The notes: generated by a model from the letters alone, not told the origin. A DNA stretch of 64,000 nt from PALSA-612 sp963711315 (GCA_963711315.1 CAVQDQ010000004.1:124001-188000), one strand, 5' to 3'; positions 26,358 through 36,326 are shown, numbered from the stretch's first letter. Translations and numbers: made by a program.

Positions 26358-26878
26358 GGCGGGAGGATTCTCTCAAGCTCGTCGACGAGCTCGCTGAGGG
26401 AGCCAGTGCTGATGCCGGTCTCGCCCGCGCCTTCCGGGCGCGCCCGGTCGGGGCGGACGAGCTCCCACATGGCCGGCGACAGCCGTTGGCGTGCCCGCTC
26501 CGGCTCGCGCTCGAGCTCGATGCCCGCCTGCATGGCGAGCCCGGCGGCCGCGATCTCGCGGAACGCCGGTCGCAGGCGAAAGTGAACGTCGAACTGATCC
26601 GCCTGCGCCAGCGCCACGTCGTCTTCCGCCAACAAGAGCGACTCGGGATGAACGTACCGCCGCGGCGGCCGCGAGAGCACGGCCGGAACGGTGCCGAGCG
26701 GCCGGGGGAAGGCGCGGCCGGAGATCCGCGCTGCTGCAAGCGCAACAAGGCCGCCGACAAAGACGAGGTAGGCGTCGAGGACGAGGTCCGTGCGGTCGAC
26801 CCCGATGAGCACGGCAATGACGGCGATCACCCCTCCGGCGATGGCGTAGCCGATCGTGGAGCTGATGATCCGCCTCAT
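26354..26878 (-). CDS. Hypothetical membrane protein in MoxR cluster
   Basis: 174 residues: two close membrane helices (about 7-27 and 31-50), then a cytoplasmic domain with FPRPLGTVPAVLSRPPRRYV and an acidic C-terminus GSLSELVDELERILPP. No named family recognised, but a two-TM protein at this place between DUF4129 and MoxR is common in actinobacterial clusters. ATG 26878 overlaps the stop of the broken DUF4129 copy (ATGA); its own stop overlaps moxR. Confidence 0.75.
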
Positions 26879-27745
26879 GTCGCGGCCCGCACCTCTTGTC
26901 GCACGGCGGTGAGCGCGTCGATGGCTCGCCCCCGCATGGTCTCGTCCACGGAGTGCTCGGAGAACTTCGCGACCTCGAACAGCTCGGTCAGAGCGCAGCG
27001 ACGGGCTGCTCCGCCTCGAGATCGCGCGCCACACGGCTCAAGTACTCGTACGGCGCCTCAGACGGCCGACGCGGGAAGCCATATAACGTCAGCGCCTGCT
27101 CCATGCGCGCGTACGCCGCGATCACCGCCCGCCGCGGGTCGGGATCACGGCGGAGGTCGTCGATCGCCTCGTCGAGCGCCCTGCCGAGCTCCTCCAGCTG
27201 CTCGGGCTGTGCGGCGCCCGCGACGGTCGCGGCGGCGCTCGACGATGATGACAGCCGCGATGGCGGCCGCGATGAGAAAGGCGAGCCCGATCACCAGTGG
27301 CCAGATGAGCTGCGGATCTCGACCGGGCTCCGGTTGGGGCACAGGCTGCTCCGGGGACACCTGCCGGGGAAACGGCAAATCGGCGCCGGCGCCCGGTTGC
27401 CCAGGGGAGCCTTCGTTCTGAAGGCGCCTTGTAGGCCACCACCGCAGTCACGATGATCACCAGGAAGACGACAGCGAAAGAGGCATAAGGGGCCTGACTG
27501 CCGCGTCCCCGTGGTCGCTTCCTTAAAGCGTGGAGCCAGACCCAGACCACGACCAGCGCGGCGAGACCTCCAAGGACGAGCATGACCGTAAAGGCGCCGT
27601 CGAGGAAAGTCGTCGAGGTCGGCCGCCGATCGCCTGCCTCGCCGGCGAAGGGCTGGTACGAGCGCGCCGCGAACGCCACCAGCACGAGCGCCGGCACGAC
27701 GAGCGCCGCGATGGCGCCGCGCCGGGAGACGGCGATCTGCCTCAT
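26875..27745 (-). pseudogene. Second DUF4129 copy, broken by three frameshifts
   Basis: A tandem copy of the 27742-28581 gene. Reading begins MRQIAVSRRGAIAALVVPAL and keeps similarity throughout, but the frame changes near 27412, near 27220 and near 27002 before ending EVRAAT as in the other copy. The shifts amount to net +1 base. Long stretches, such as DDLRRDPDPRRAVIAAYARM, are identical to the intact copy. Either a decayed duplicate or an intact gene damaged by assembly indels, which are frequent in this window; the second is quite possible. Function unknown. Confidence 0.7.
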
Positions 27746-28581
27746 GTCGCGGCCCGCACCTCTTGTCGCACGGCGGTGAGCGCGTCGATGGCCCGCCCTC
27801 GCATCGTTTCGTCCACGGAGTGCTCGGAGAACTTCGCTACTTCGAAGAGCTCGGTCAGAGCCGCCACGGGCTGCTCCGCCTCGAGCTCGCGCGCCACGCG
27901 GCTCAGGTACTCGTACGGCGCCTCAGACGGCCGGCGCGGGAAGCCATATAACGTCAGCGCCTGCTCCATGCGCGCGTACGCCGCGATTACCGCCCGCCGC
28001 GGGTCGGGATCACGGCGCAGGTCGTCGATCGCCTCGTCGAGCGCATCGCCGAGCTCCTTCAACTGCTCGGGCGTGAGGGCGTCGGGACGCCTGCGGCGGC
28101 GCTCTACGAGCACCCCGACGACAATGGCAGCGGCAATCAAGGCGCCGAGCCCTACGGCGAGCGGCCAGACGACGCGAGGGTCCCGACCGGACTCTTCCCC
28201 CGGAACCGGCTGGACCGGCTGTACCTGTTTGGGAAAGGCAGCATCGGAGCCCTGCTCCCCCGGCTGCCGGTGGTCTGGAGCAGGGCGCGCCCGCCGATCA
28301 TCAGCGAACCCGAAGATGAGGAGGAACGCGAGCAGCCCCGAGTACGTCGCGCTCCCCTTCCCCCTCGACCGTCCCGGCAGGCGGATCCGCATATAGAGGA
28401 GGATCAGCGCCAGCGCTGCCCCCAGCACGAGCGCGATCGTGAACAGGCTGTCGATGAAGGTCGTGGACGCAGCTCGCTCGTCGCCCGGTTCACCGCCGAA
28501 CGGCTGGTACGAGCGCGCCGCGAACGCCACCAGCACGAGCGCCGGCACGACGAGCGCCGCGATGGCGATCCTGCGTGTCAG
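27742..28581 (-). CDS. DUF4129 domain-containing membrane protein
   Basis: About 279 residues: three membrane segments (near 8-26, 45-65 and 140-162) and a C-terminal DUF4129 domain holding AVIAAYARMEQALTLYGFPR and APYEYLSRVARELEAEQPVA. DUF4129 occurs with MoxR/DUF58 proteins and in transglutaminase-like envelope proteins. No ATG, GTG or TTG fits the N-terminus: CTG 28581, overlapping the fabF stop (CTGA), is the best start; the next is an internal GTG that would cut the first membrane span. Followed directly by its tandem copy. Confidence 0.75.
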   Translation of the reverse strand: MTRRIAIAALVVPALVLVAFAARSYQPFGGEPGDERAASTTFIDSLFTIALVLGAALALILLYMRIRLPGRSRGKGSATYSGLLAFLLIFGFADDRRARPAPDHRQPGEQGSDAAFPKQVQPVQPVPGEESGRDPRVVWPLAVGLGALIAAAIVVGVLVERRRRRPDALTPEQLKELGDALDEAIDDLRRDPDPRRAVIAAYARMEQALTLYGFPRRPSEAPYEYLSRVARELEAEQPVAALTELFEVAKFSEHSVDETMRGRAIDALTAVRQEVRAAT

Positions 28582-29831
28582 TCGCGGAACTTTCGCAGCA
28601 CGATGCACGCGTTGTGGCCGCCGAACCCGAACGAGTTGTTCATGGCCACTTGGACGTCCGCGGGGCGTGCCTGGTTGGGCACGTAGTCGAGATCGCACTC
28701 GGGATCGGGCACTTCGAGGTTGATCGTGGGCGGCAACATGCCGTCCCGCAGCGCGAGGATGCAGAAGATGGCCTCGAGAGCACCGGCCGCGCCGAGGCAG
28801 TGGCCTGTGGCGCCCTTGGTCGAGGACACCGGCGTCGCATAGGCTTTCTCCTCGCCCAGCGCGAGCTTCAGCATGCTCGTCTCCGATGAGTCTCCCAGCG
28901 GGGTCGCCGTCGCATGGGCGTTCACGTAGTCGATGTCGGTCGCCTCGATGCCGGCGTCGTCCAGCGCCATCTTCAGGGCCCTCCCTGGACCGTAAGGATC
29001 GGGCTCGGTGATGTGGTTCGCGTCGGAGGAGACGCCGTAGCCGATCACCTCGCCGTAGATCTTCGCGCCCCGGGCCTTCGCATGCTCGAGCTCCTCCAGG
29101 ACGAGCACGGCGCCCGCTTCGCCCATGACGAACCCGTCGCGCTCGGCGTCGAACGGCCGGCTCGCGTGCTCGGGATCGTCGTTTCGCCTGGACAGCGCGC
29201 GCATCGCCGAGAAGCCGGCGATTCCCACCTCCGCGATCGGCGCCTCGGTGCCGCCGCAGAACATCACGTCCGCGCGGCCGAGCCGGATCGCGTCGAGCGA
29301 GTCGCCGATGGACATGTTCGAGGCCGCGCAGGCCGTGCACTGCGACCCCAGCGGCCCTTGCGTGCCGAGCTCGATCGACAGCCAGCCGGCGCCGAGGTTG
29401 GGGATGATGGCCGGGATCGAGAACGGCCCCACCCGGTCCGGGCCGCGCTCGCGCAGCACGTCGTAGCAGTCCTGGAAGGACTGCAGGCCGCCGATGCCCG
29501 TCGCGATCGATGCGCCGATACGCGGCGCTTCGGCGGCGATATCGAGCCCTGAGTCCTCTTCCGCCTGCCGGGCGGCCGCAAGCACCAGATGGGTGAAGCG
29601 ATCCATGCGCCGCGCCGTCTTGCGGTCGATCCAGTCCTCTGGATCGAAGTCCTTGACCTCGCACGCGAAGTGCACCGAGTAGTCGGACGGGTCGAAACGC
29701 GTGATCGGGCCGGCGCCCGACTTTCCCGCAAGGACGTTGGCCCACGACGTCTCCACGTCGTTGCCGAGCGGCGACACCGCTCCGAGACCGGTGACGACCG
29801 CGCGCCGGAGCCCGTTTTCGCTCGCGCTCAT
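28578..29831 (-). CDS. fabF: 3-oxoacyl-[ACP] synthase II
   Basis: 417 residues, condensing enzyme of fatty-acid elongation (malonyl-ACP with acyl-ACP). Active-site Cys in SQCTACAASNMSIGD (about 168), His in STKGATGHCLGAAGALEAIF (about 310) and His in NNSFGFGGHNACIVL near the C-terminus. Last of the fabZ-fabH-fabD-fabG-fabF run; its ATG lies 1 bp after the fabG stop, leaving no room for acpP. Confidence 0.96.
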   Translation of the reverse strand: MSASENGLRRAVVTGLGAVSPLGNDVETSWANVLAGKSGAGPITRFDPSDYSVHFACEVKDFDPEDWIDRKTARRMDRFTHLVLAAARQAEEDSGLDIAAEAPRIGASIATGIGGLQSFQDCYDVLRERGPDRVGPFSIPAIIPNLGAGWLSIELGTQGPLGSQCTACAASNMSIGDSLDAIRLGRADVMFCGGTEAPIAEVGIAGFSAMRALSRRNDDPEHASRPFDAERDGFVMGEAGAVLVLEELEHAKARGAKIYGEVIGYGVSSDANHITEPDPYGPGRALKMALDDAGIEATDIDYVNAHATATPLGDSSETSMLKLALGEEKAYATPVSSTKGATGHCLGAAGALEAIFCILALRDGMLPPTINLEVPDPECDLDYVPNQARPADVQVAMNNSFGFGGHNACIVLRKFRD

Positions 29832-29832
29832 C

Positions 29833-30567
29833 TCACATTCCCAGCCCGCCGTCGACGAGCAGGACTTCGCCCGTCACAAACGACGCTGCGTCCGACGAGA
29901 GATAGCGGACCGCCGCCGCGACGTCCTCGGGCGTCCCCATGCGCTCGAGCGGCGTGTTGGTGAGGATGGCCTGCTGCGCCTGCTCGGGCAGCACGTCGGT
30001 GAGCGCCGTCGTGATGTAGCCGGGAGCGACTGCATTCGCGCGGACGTTGCGCGGCGCCAGCTCGCGGGCGAGGGCCTTTGTGAAGCCGATGATGCCGGCC
30101 TTCGAGGCCGCGTAGTTCGTCTGGCCGGGGTTGCCGTGCACGCCGACGACGCTCGTCAGGTTCACGATCGCGCCCGACTTCCGCTTCATCATCCCGCGGG
30201 CGGCCGCCCGGCAGGTGTGAAAGACCCCACCAAGGTTCGTGTCGAGCACCACGCGCCAATCCTCGTCGGACATTCTCGCGATGAGCCCGTCTCGCGTGAG
30301 CCCCGCGTTGTTGACGAGCACATCCAGATCGCCCGCCTCCTCCACGAGGCGCGCCCCTTCCTCGGGGCTGGCCACGTCTGCCTGGACGGCCCGGCCGCCG
30401 ATCTGCGCGGCGACCTGCTCCGCCTCGTCGCGGCCCGAGCGGTAGCCGACTACGACCTCAGCGCCCGCGCTTGCCAGCTCGACGGCGATCGCACGGCCGA
30501 TGCCTCGCGAGGCTCCGGTGACGAGCGCGAGCTTGCCGTCGAGCCTGGCGAACCCATCGTCAGGCAT
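29833..30567 (-). CDS. fabG: 3-oxoacyl-[ACP] reductase
   Basis: 244 residues, NADPH-dependent reductase of the elongation cycle. Cofactor motif TGASRGIGRA near 17, NNAG (about 92), catalytic Ser in NLTSVVGVHGN, and YAASK (about 156-160). C-terminal YLSSDAASFVTGEVLLVDGG is typical of FabG. ATG 30567 lies 2 bp after the fabD stop. Longer readings into fabD sequence are rejected. Confidence 0.95.
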   Translation of the reverse strand: MPDDGFARLDGKLALVTGASRGIGRAIAVELASAGAEVVVGYRSGRDEAEQVAAQIGGRAVQADVASPEEGARLVEEAGDLDVLVNNAGLTRDGLIARMSDEDWRVVLDTNLGGVFHTCRAAARGMMKRKSGAIVNLTSVVGVHGNPGQTNYAASKAGIIGFTKALARELAPRNVRANAVAPGYITTALTDVLPEQAQQAILTNTPLERMGTPEDVAAAVRYLSSDAASFVTGEVLLVDGGLGM

Positions 30568-30569
30568 CG

Positions 30570-31502
30570 TCAGGAAGTGCCGAGCGCTTCCTCCACGCGC
30601 TCGAGCGCCGCGAGGCTGTTCACCGGGATCGCCTTCACGCTCTTGTCGATGCGCTTGACGAGCCCGGACAGAACGTTGCCCGGCCCCACCTCGACGAACG
30701 TGCGGGCGCCGTCGCGAACGAGCTCTGTCGCGGCCTGTGTGAAGCGAACGGGCGCAGTCAGCTGGTCGACGAGCAGCGGAGCGATGCGAGGCGCCGACTC
30801 GATCCGTGCCGTGACAGTCGACATGAACGGGGCCACCGGCTCGCCGAAGCGCACCTTGTCCACCGCCGGCCGCAGACGTTCTGCGGCGCGGGCGACGAGC
30901 GGCGAATGGAAGGCTCCGGAGACGCGCAACTTCACAGTGCGCCGCGCGCCCGCTTCCTCGGCCTGGGCGCAGCACTCGTCGACGGCGTCGCTCTCGCCCG
31001 AGACGACAAGCTGTCCCGGGCAGTTGTAGTTCGCAGGCCACACCCCACGGATGCGACGGCAGATTCGCTCGACGACGTCGTCGTCAAGGCCAAGGATCGC
31101 GGCCATCCGGCCGGGATGCTCCCGAGCGGCCTCCGCCATGGCCAGCCCACGCTCACGAACGAGCCCGATCGTCTCTTCGACGCCGATCGACGAGGCGGCC
31201 GCCAGTGCCGCGAACTCGCCAACGGAGTGCCCGACGACGTAGTCCGGCTCGATGCCGCGGGCCTGAAGCGCGGCGAGCACCGCGAGGCTCGTGGCGACGA
31301 GCGCCGGCTGTTGCACGTCCGTCTCGACGAGCTCCTCGAGGTTCGCATCGAAGCACAGCCTCGCGAGATCGAGCCCGGAGGCAGCGCTGCCCAGCTCAAA
31401 AACCTTCATCGCCTCCGGCACCGCCTCGGCGATGTCACGGCCCATGCCTCGCTCGAGCGAGCCCTGGCCGGGGAAGCAAAATGCAACCTTGTTCTTAGTC
31501 AT
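30570..31502 (-). CDS. fabD: Malonyl-CoA:ACP transacylase
   Basis: 310 residues. FCFPGQGSLERGMGRD (oxyanion loop), the nucleophilic Ser in VVGHSVGEFAALAAAS (about 92), and the His in VSGAFHSPLVA (about 200) are intact. Loads malonyl groups onto ACP. The ATG at 31502 overlaps the fabH stop (ATGA), so the upstream in-frame Met at 31526 is not preferred. Confidence 0.95.
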   Translation of the reverse strand: MTKNKVAFCFPGQGSLERGMGRDIAEAVPEAMKVFELGSAASGLDLARLCFDANLEELVETDVQQPALVATSLAVLAALQARGIEPDYVVGHSVGEFAALAAASSIGVEETIGLVRERGLAMAEAAREHPGRMAAILGLDDDVVERICRRIRGVWPANYNCPGQLVVSGESDAVDECCAQAEEAGARRTVKLRVSGAFHSPLVARAAERLRPAVDKVRFGEPVAPFMSTVTARIESAPRIAPLLVDQLTAPVRFTQAATELVRDGARTFVEVGPGNVLSGLVKRIDKSVKAIPVNSLAALERVEEALGTS

Positions 31503-32515
31503 GCTGCAACTCCATTCATCGTCCATTCCATCACGCCGGAACCCCAGGTGAGACCGGCACCCATTCCCGTCATCAGCACGATCCGCCCGTCATGCAGCCT
31601 GCCGTCGCTCAAGGCATCAGCCAGGGCGAGCGGAATCGAGCCCGACGAAGTGTTGCCGTAGCGGTCGACGTTGACGACGACCTTCTCGTCCGGAATGCCC
31701 AGCTTCTCAGCGGCGTGCGTGATGATCCTGATGTTCGCCTGGTGCGGGACGTAGACGTCGATGTCCTCAACGGTCATGCCGACTTCGTCGAGCAACTCGT
31801 GCGCGGAAGAGACGAGCACCCGCGTCGCGAACTTGAAGACCTCGCGGCCATTCATGCGCGCAAAGTGGTCGCCGGCAGCGACTGTCTCGCTCGACGCGGG
31901 CTTGCGCGAGCCGCCCGCGGCGAGGTAGAGATCCATGCCACCGGAGCCGTCGGCACCCAGCTCGAACCCCAGGAAGCCGCCGCGATCAACGCGCTCCAGC
32001 ACGACTGCTCCGGCTCCGTCGCCGAACAGCACGCACGTCGTTCGATCCGACCAGTCCACGACCTTCGAAAGCAGGTCGGCACCTACGACGAGCGCGCGGC
32101 GGCCGACTCCGGATGCGAGCATCGCATAGGCCTGCGCGAGCGCATAGACGAATCCCGTGCAGCCGGCCGAAAGGTCGTAGGCGCCCGCCTTCGTGGCGCC
32201 GAGCTGATCGGCCACGAGAGCCGCTGTGGCCGGGAACGCCATGTCAGGCGTGACCGTCGCGATGATGACGAGGTCAAGATCCTCCGCGCGAACGCCGGCC
32301 TGCTCGAGGGCTTCGCGGGCCGCGGGCAGACAGAAGTCGGAGAGCGCCTCTTCGGGCTGGGCCACGCGGCGCTCGTGGATTCCCGTCCGGGTCACGATCC
32401 ACTCGTCCGACGTGTCGACCATCTGCGCCAGCTCGTCGTTCTTCAGCACCCGGTTGGGAACTGACGTACCGAGACCCGTGATGGAGACCCGGTTGCCGTT
32501 GGCGGCGCCGATCAT
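31499..32515 (-). CDS. fabH: 3-oxoacyl-[ACP] synthase III
   Basis: 338 residues, initiates fatty-acid synthesis by condensing an acyl-CoA primer with malonyl-ACP. Catalytic triad visible: Cys in LSAGCTGFVYALAQ (about 116), His in VPHQANIRII (about 258) and Asn in DRYGNTSSGSIPLAL (about 290). Starts at ATG 32515 (MIGAANGNRVSITGLGTSVP), overlapping the fabZ stop. Actinobacterial FabH often prefers branched primers, which would fit the dehydrogenase operon downstream; that link is inference. Confidence 0.96.
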   Translation of the reverse strand: MIGAANGNRVSITGLGTSVPNRVLKNDELAQMVDTSDEWIVTRTGIHERRVAQPEEALSDFCLPAAREALEQAGVRAEDLDLVIIATVTPDMAFPATAALVADQLGATKAGAYDLSAGCTGFVYALAQAYAMLASGVGRRALVVGADLLSKVVDWSDRTTCVLFGDGAGAVVLERVDRGGFLGFELGADGSGGMDLYLAAGGSRKPASSETVAAGDHFARMNGREVFKFATRVLVSSAHELLDEVGMTVEDIDVYVPHQANIRIITHAAEKLGIPDEKVVVNVDRYGNTSSGSIPLALADALSDGRLHDGRIVLMTGMGAGLTWGSGVMEWTMNGVAA

Positions 32516-32976
32516 TCGGTCGCGAACATCAACGTGCCGCGGCAGGCGAGCTCGCCGCCGACGCGCGCCTCCACGGCGCCCTTGCCCACACGGTCCCGGC
32601 CGCCGAGGATCTCGCACGAGAACGTCAGCTCGTCACCGGGCGACACGATGCGCTTGAAGCGGATCTTGTCGATGCCGGCGAACAGCGGCAGCTTTCCGCG
32701 ATTCTCCGGCTTCACGAGCACGGCGATGGCGCACGTCTGAGCTAGCGCTTCGACCATGATCACGCCGGGCACGATCGGCCGCCCTGGAAAGTGCCCCTCG
32801 AGGAACCACTCGCCTTCGCGGACGAGCTTGCGGGCGACCGCGCTCACACCTGGATCGAGCTCGAGCACCTCGTCGACGAAGAGAAACGGGTCGCGGTGGG
32901 GGATGATCGACTCGATGACATCGCGTCCAAACGGCGCGCGAACGAGGTCTGCGACCTGACCGGACGGCGAAGCCAC
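32512..32976 (-). CDS. fabZ: 3-hydroxyacyl-[ACP] dehydratase
   Basis: 154 residues, hot-dog fold dehydratase. The active His lies in IIPHRDPFLFVDEVLEL (about 26) and the Glu in RPIVPGVIMVEALAQTCAIA (about 72). First gene of the fab cluster; starts 36 bp after the convergent-free gap below the amidase gene on the same strand. Stop overlaps the fabH ATG (ATGA). Confidence 0.94.
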   Translation of the reverse strand: MASPSGQVADLVRAPFGRDVIESIIPHRDPFLFVDEVLELDPGVSAVARKLVREGEWFLEGHFPGRPIVPGVIMVEALAQTCAIAVLVKPENRGKLPLFAGIDKIRFKRIVSPGDELTFSCEILGGRDRVGKGAVEARVGGELACRGTLMFATE

Positions 32977-33012
32977 GATCGGCCAAGTGTACTCGGGGAT
33001 CTGGCGTGGAAG

Positions 33013-34915
33013 CTACGTCGTGACCGTGATCGGCACTTTCTCGGTGACCGTGCCGATGTCCGTCGAGAGCGTCACCCAGACGCTGTACGTGCCCGCTTCG
33101 ATCGTGCCCTGATGAAGCTGTCCGCTCCAGAGCACCGCGTGGGAGCCCGCTTCGAGCCAGCCCACCTGTACGAGCGCCAGTGGGTAGCTACGGTCCCGTA
33201 TCTCCACGGCAACAACGCCGGCCTGTCGGAGCTCGAAGGAGATGGTGATGGAGTCGCCGACGCCATCGCCATTCGGCGACAGGTCGACGGGGTCGGCCCG
33301 CAGCCAGGCCAGCGAGCGCATGACGACCAGATCGTCGACGAGCTTCGCGGTTCGGCCGCTGTCGCCTCGTGCCGTGAGCAGCAGCCGGTAGCGGCCGTCG
33401 GGCAATGAGTCGGGCGCCCATGGCAGCGCCTGCGCGCCCGCCTGCTGCCGAACGCCGATCGCGAGCGCCACGACGGTCAACCCTGCCTCGTCCTTCAACT
33501 CGGCGCTGACCGAAGCAGGCTCGCTCAGCGTGTACCGCACCGTCAGCGTGTCTGCGTAGCCGTCTCCGTCCGGTGAGACGACGCGCGGCTGTGGCCAGAG
33601 GTCCGCGGCCACCGGAGGCCGCGCCACCGGCCGCGGCCTCGGAGCGGGCGGAGCTGCCACCGAGCACACCGCTGGCCGGGCGAACGCCGCCGGCCTCCAT
33701 GGTCCACGTGTAGCGGCCGGGCTTGACCTCGGAGGAGTCCCAGAACCACGAGATACGGTCGCCCGTGCCGGTTTTCTCGGCCACAGGCTCGCCGGCGGCG
33801 TCGGTGACGGTGACGGTCCAGTCGAGCGGTGCCGAGAGCCGCGCCTTGAAGCGCATGAACTTCCCGAGCTGCCCGGTGAGACGAGGGTCGTAGAGCTTCG
33901 GCAGGCCGGTGGTCAGCGCCACCTCGCGCAGTTGCCCCAGCCGCGCGTACAACGCGTTCCCCGGGCAGGCAGTGAAGCCTGCGTCACGGTGCCCCGAGAT
34001 GGCTCGGAGGTACACGCCCGCGCCCGCGCGCACCTTCGCATTCCCCCCCGACGTGATCATCGCGGAGGAGGCAGGATCGACGTGGCCCACGTCCAGGCGC
34101 CAGGCGAGCAGCGCGCCGAGCGCGTCTTCCGCCTCGCGCGTCGGCGCCTTTCCGGAGTACGTGCCGATAACGGCGATGCCGACGGAGCCTGTGTTGAACC
34201 CCTCCGCATGCGCGCCGATGACGTTGCGGCGCATCCCGCCGCCACGGCCTTCGAAGACCTGGCCGTAGCGGTCGACGAGAAAGTTGTAGCCGATGTCGTT
34301 CCAGCCGTTGGCCTTGACGTGGTAGAGCTCGATGCCGCGCACGATCGCCGCTGATTCCTCGGGCCCGTACGCGCTCGAGCCGGCCGTGTGGTGCACGATC
34401 GCGAAGCGGAGCACCGGCGCATAGCGCGGTGCGGCCCGCACGATCTTCTCGTTCGCGCTCCAGGCGCTTCTCGGAATGATCCGCGGCGACCCCGCGGTTG
34501 CGACCGTCCGCAGCGGAACTCGCGCAGAAGGGCTGCGGACGAACCATGCGCGCATTCGAGTTACGTGTCCGCGCGGCCGCACTTCCAGTCGTGTCGACCC
34601 GGGGGCCCACCAAGGGTTGCCGAGGTTCCAGCCGGCGCGCGAGTGCTCGGACAGGCCGCGGTCGGGGCGATCCTCCGCCTCGGGAGCGGCCGTTTGCCAC
34701 GGGCTCCACTTGCCCGACGCCCAGGTGCGCAACTCAACACGGCCGCTGCCGCGCCAGTGCACGCCGACGAGGTCGAACGGCCGGTCCGACTCGAGGGCTG
34801 CAGGCGCCCGGTGAGCCTCGAGCGGCAGGTCACGGCTCCAGAGCGACGGATCGGCGGCGTGCGCGGCCGCCGGGGCCGCGAGGAGAAAGGCTGTTGCGAT
34901 CAGGAAAGCTCTCAT
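33013..34915 (-). CDS. Secreted PGRP-type N-acetylmuramoyl-L-alanine amidase (one frameshift)
   Basis: About 634 residues after joining. Signal peptide MRAFLIATAFLLAAPAAAHA from ATG 34915, an N-terminal beta domain, an amidase_2/PGRP domain (about 180-340) with zinc ligands in FAIVHHTAGSS and AISGHRDAGFTACPGN, then FlgD-like Ig repeats with DGDGYADTLTVRYTLSEP and NGDGVGDSITISFELRQ. The frame changes once near 33650-33690; net length is one base over a multiple of three. Similarity continues on both sides, so a one-base assembly insertion is likely. Extracellular cell-wall cleavage or recognition. Confidence 0.85.
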
Positions 34916-34991
34916 CAGTCGTACCTTCGGCCCTCTTCTCGTTCGGCTTGAAGCCGGAGGCACCTGCGATGGTAGGTTGTGGAGCACCGTG

Positions 34992-36296
34992 ATGCCTGCT
35001 GTTTTGCGGGGATTTTTCACCTCGCTGGCGCTGTTCGCCGCTCTCGTTCTCGCGGAGACCGCTCTAGGTGCCACACCGCGGGTGCTCGCCGTTCACCTCG
35101 ACAACGACATCAATCCCGTGACCGCGGCGTATGTCGACGATCAGATCGACCGTGCGAACGACGACGACTACAACGCCGTGGTCATCGTCCTCGACACGCC
35201 CGGCGGCCTCTCGGAGTCGATGCGAGACATCGTCAAGAAGGAGCTTGCCTCGAAGATCCCCGTCGTCGTCTACGTCGCACCGAACGGCGCGAGAGCGGCC
35301 TCCGCAGGTGTCTGGATCGGCCAGGCGGCCGACGTCCTCGCGATGGCGCCGCAGACGAACATCGGCTCGTCGACGCCGATCTCGATCGGAGGCGAGAACA
35401 TCCAGAAGGACCTGCGCCGCAAGGTCGTGAACGATGCGGCGGCTCAGCTACGAGCGCTGGCGAAGGAGCACGGCCGCAACTTCCGCTGGGCGGACGCCGC
35501 GGTGCGCAGAGCGTCGAACCTCACAGCGCGTGAGGCGCTTCAACAGAACGTCATCGACGTCATCGCGCCAACTCTCCCACGGCTGCTCGACAAGATCGAC
35601 GGCATGAAGACCGTGCCCCGCGGGCTCGTGCTCGACACCAAGGACGCAGAGGTGACCGAGGTGGAGATGAGCCTGTGGAAGCGGATCCTCGACACGCTCA
35701 TCGACCCGAACATCATCGCCATCATGCTCTCCCTCGGCGTGCTCGGCATCGTCGTCGAGCTCTACAACCCCGGCTTGATCTTCCCCGCCACGCTGGGCGG
35801 CATCTGCCTCATCATCGGCTTCTACGGGCTCCAGGTGCTCCCGGTCAACTGGGCCGGCGTGCTGCTGATGCTGCTCGCGGCCGGTTTCTGGGGGGCAGAG
35901 CCGTTCGTGATGAGCCACGGTGCCCTCGCGCTCGCGGGAGCGGTGTCGTTCGTCTTCGGCGCCTTGCTTCTCTTCGACCCCGCCGGCTCGGACTACCAGG
36001 TGTCTTTGCCGTTGGCGATCGGCATCGCCGGGTCGGTGGCGCTCTTCATGGCCTTCGCCGTGGCGAAGGTCGTCCAGGTGCGGCGCCAACCCGTGGCCGT
36101 CGGCACGTCGAACCTCGTCGGTACGCCGGGCGTCGTGCGACGCGGCGGCCTCGTCGCGGTGAAGGGCGAGCTCTGGCAGGCGCAGTCCGCGGACGGCGAG
36201 CCGCTGGCGACCGGCGACGCGGTGGTCGTGGAGGACGTCGAGGACGGGTTGCGCCTGCTCGTCCGCCACGCCGACGCCACACCCGAGACAACATAG
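34992..36296 (+). CDS. NfeD-type membrane serine protease
   Basis: 434 residues from ATG 34992: signal/anchor (about 5-25), a ClpP/SppA-like protease domain (VHLDNDINPVTAAYVDDQID, VIVLDTPGGLSESM, nucleophile Ser in NGARAASAGVWIGQAADVLA at about 100), four membrane spans (about 230-340), and a C-terminal OB-fold NfeD domain (PGVVRRGGLVAVKGELWQA). It precedes a stomatin gene by 30 bp, the conserved NfeD-stomatin operon thought to act in membrane quality control. The upstream ATG at 34977 is possible. Confidence 0.9.
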   Translation: MPAVLRGFFTSLALFAALVLAETALGATPRVLAVHLDNDINPVTAAYVDDQIDRANDDDYNAVVIVLDTPGGLSESMRDIVKKELASKIPVVVYVAPNGARAASAGVWIGQAADVLAMAPQTNIGSSTPISIGGENIQKDLRRKVVNDAAAQLRALAKEHGRNFRWADAAVRRASNLTAREALQQNVIDVIAPTLPRLLDKIDGMKTVPRGLVLDTKDAEVTEVEMSLWKRILDTLIDPNIIAIMLSLGVLGIVVELYNPGLIFPATLGGICLIIGFYGLQVLPVNWAGVLLMLLAAGFWGAEPFVMSHGALALAGAVSFVFGALLLFDPAGSDYQVSLPLAIGIAGSVALFMAFAVAKVVQVRRQPVAVGTSNLVGTPGVVRRGGLVAVKGELWQAQSADGEPLATGDAVVVEDVEDGLRLLVRHADATPETT

Positions 36297-36326
36297 GATC
36301 CCGATCGACCCTCGGAAAGGATTCCG

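Noticed and set aside
27742..29745. Long frame that would fuse sequence inside fabF to the DUF4129 protein
   Set aside because: The first two-thirds is an out-of-frame reading of fabF; only the part after 28581 has family similarity.
34916..34991. Promoter elements for the divergent amidase and NfeD genes
   Set aside because: A TTGAAG / TAGGTT pair exists but with 19-bp spacing and poor hexamers, too weak to list.
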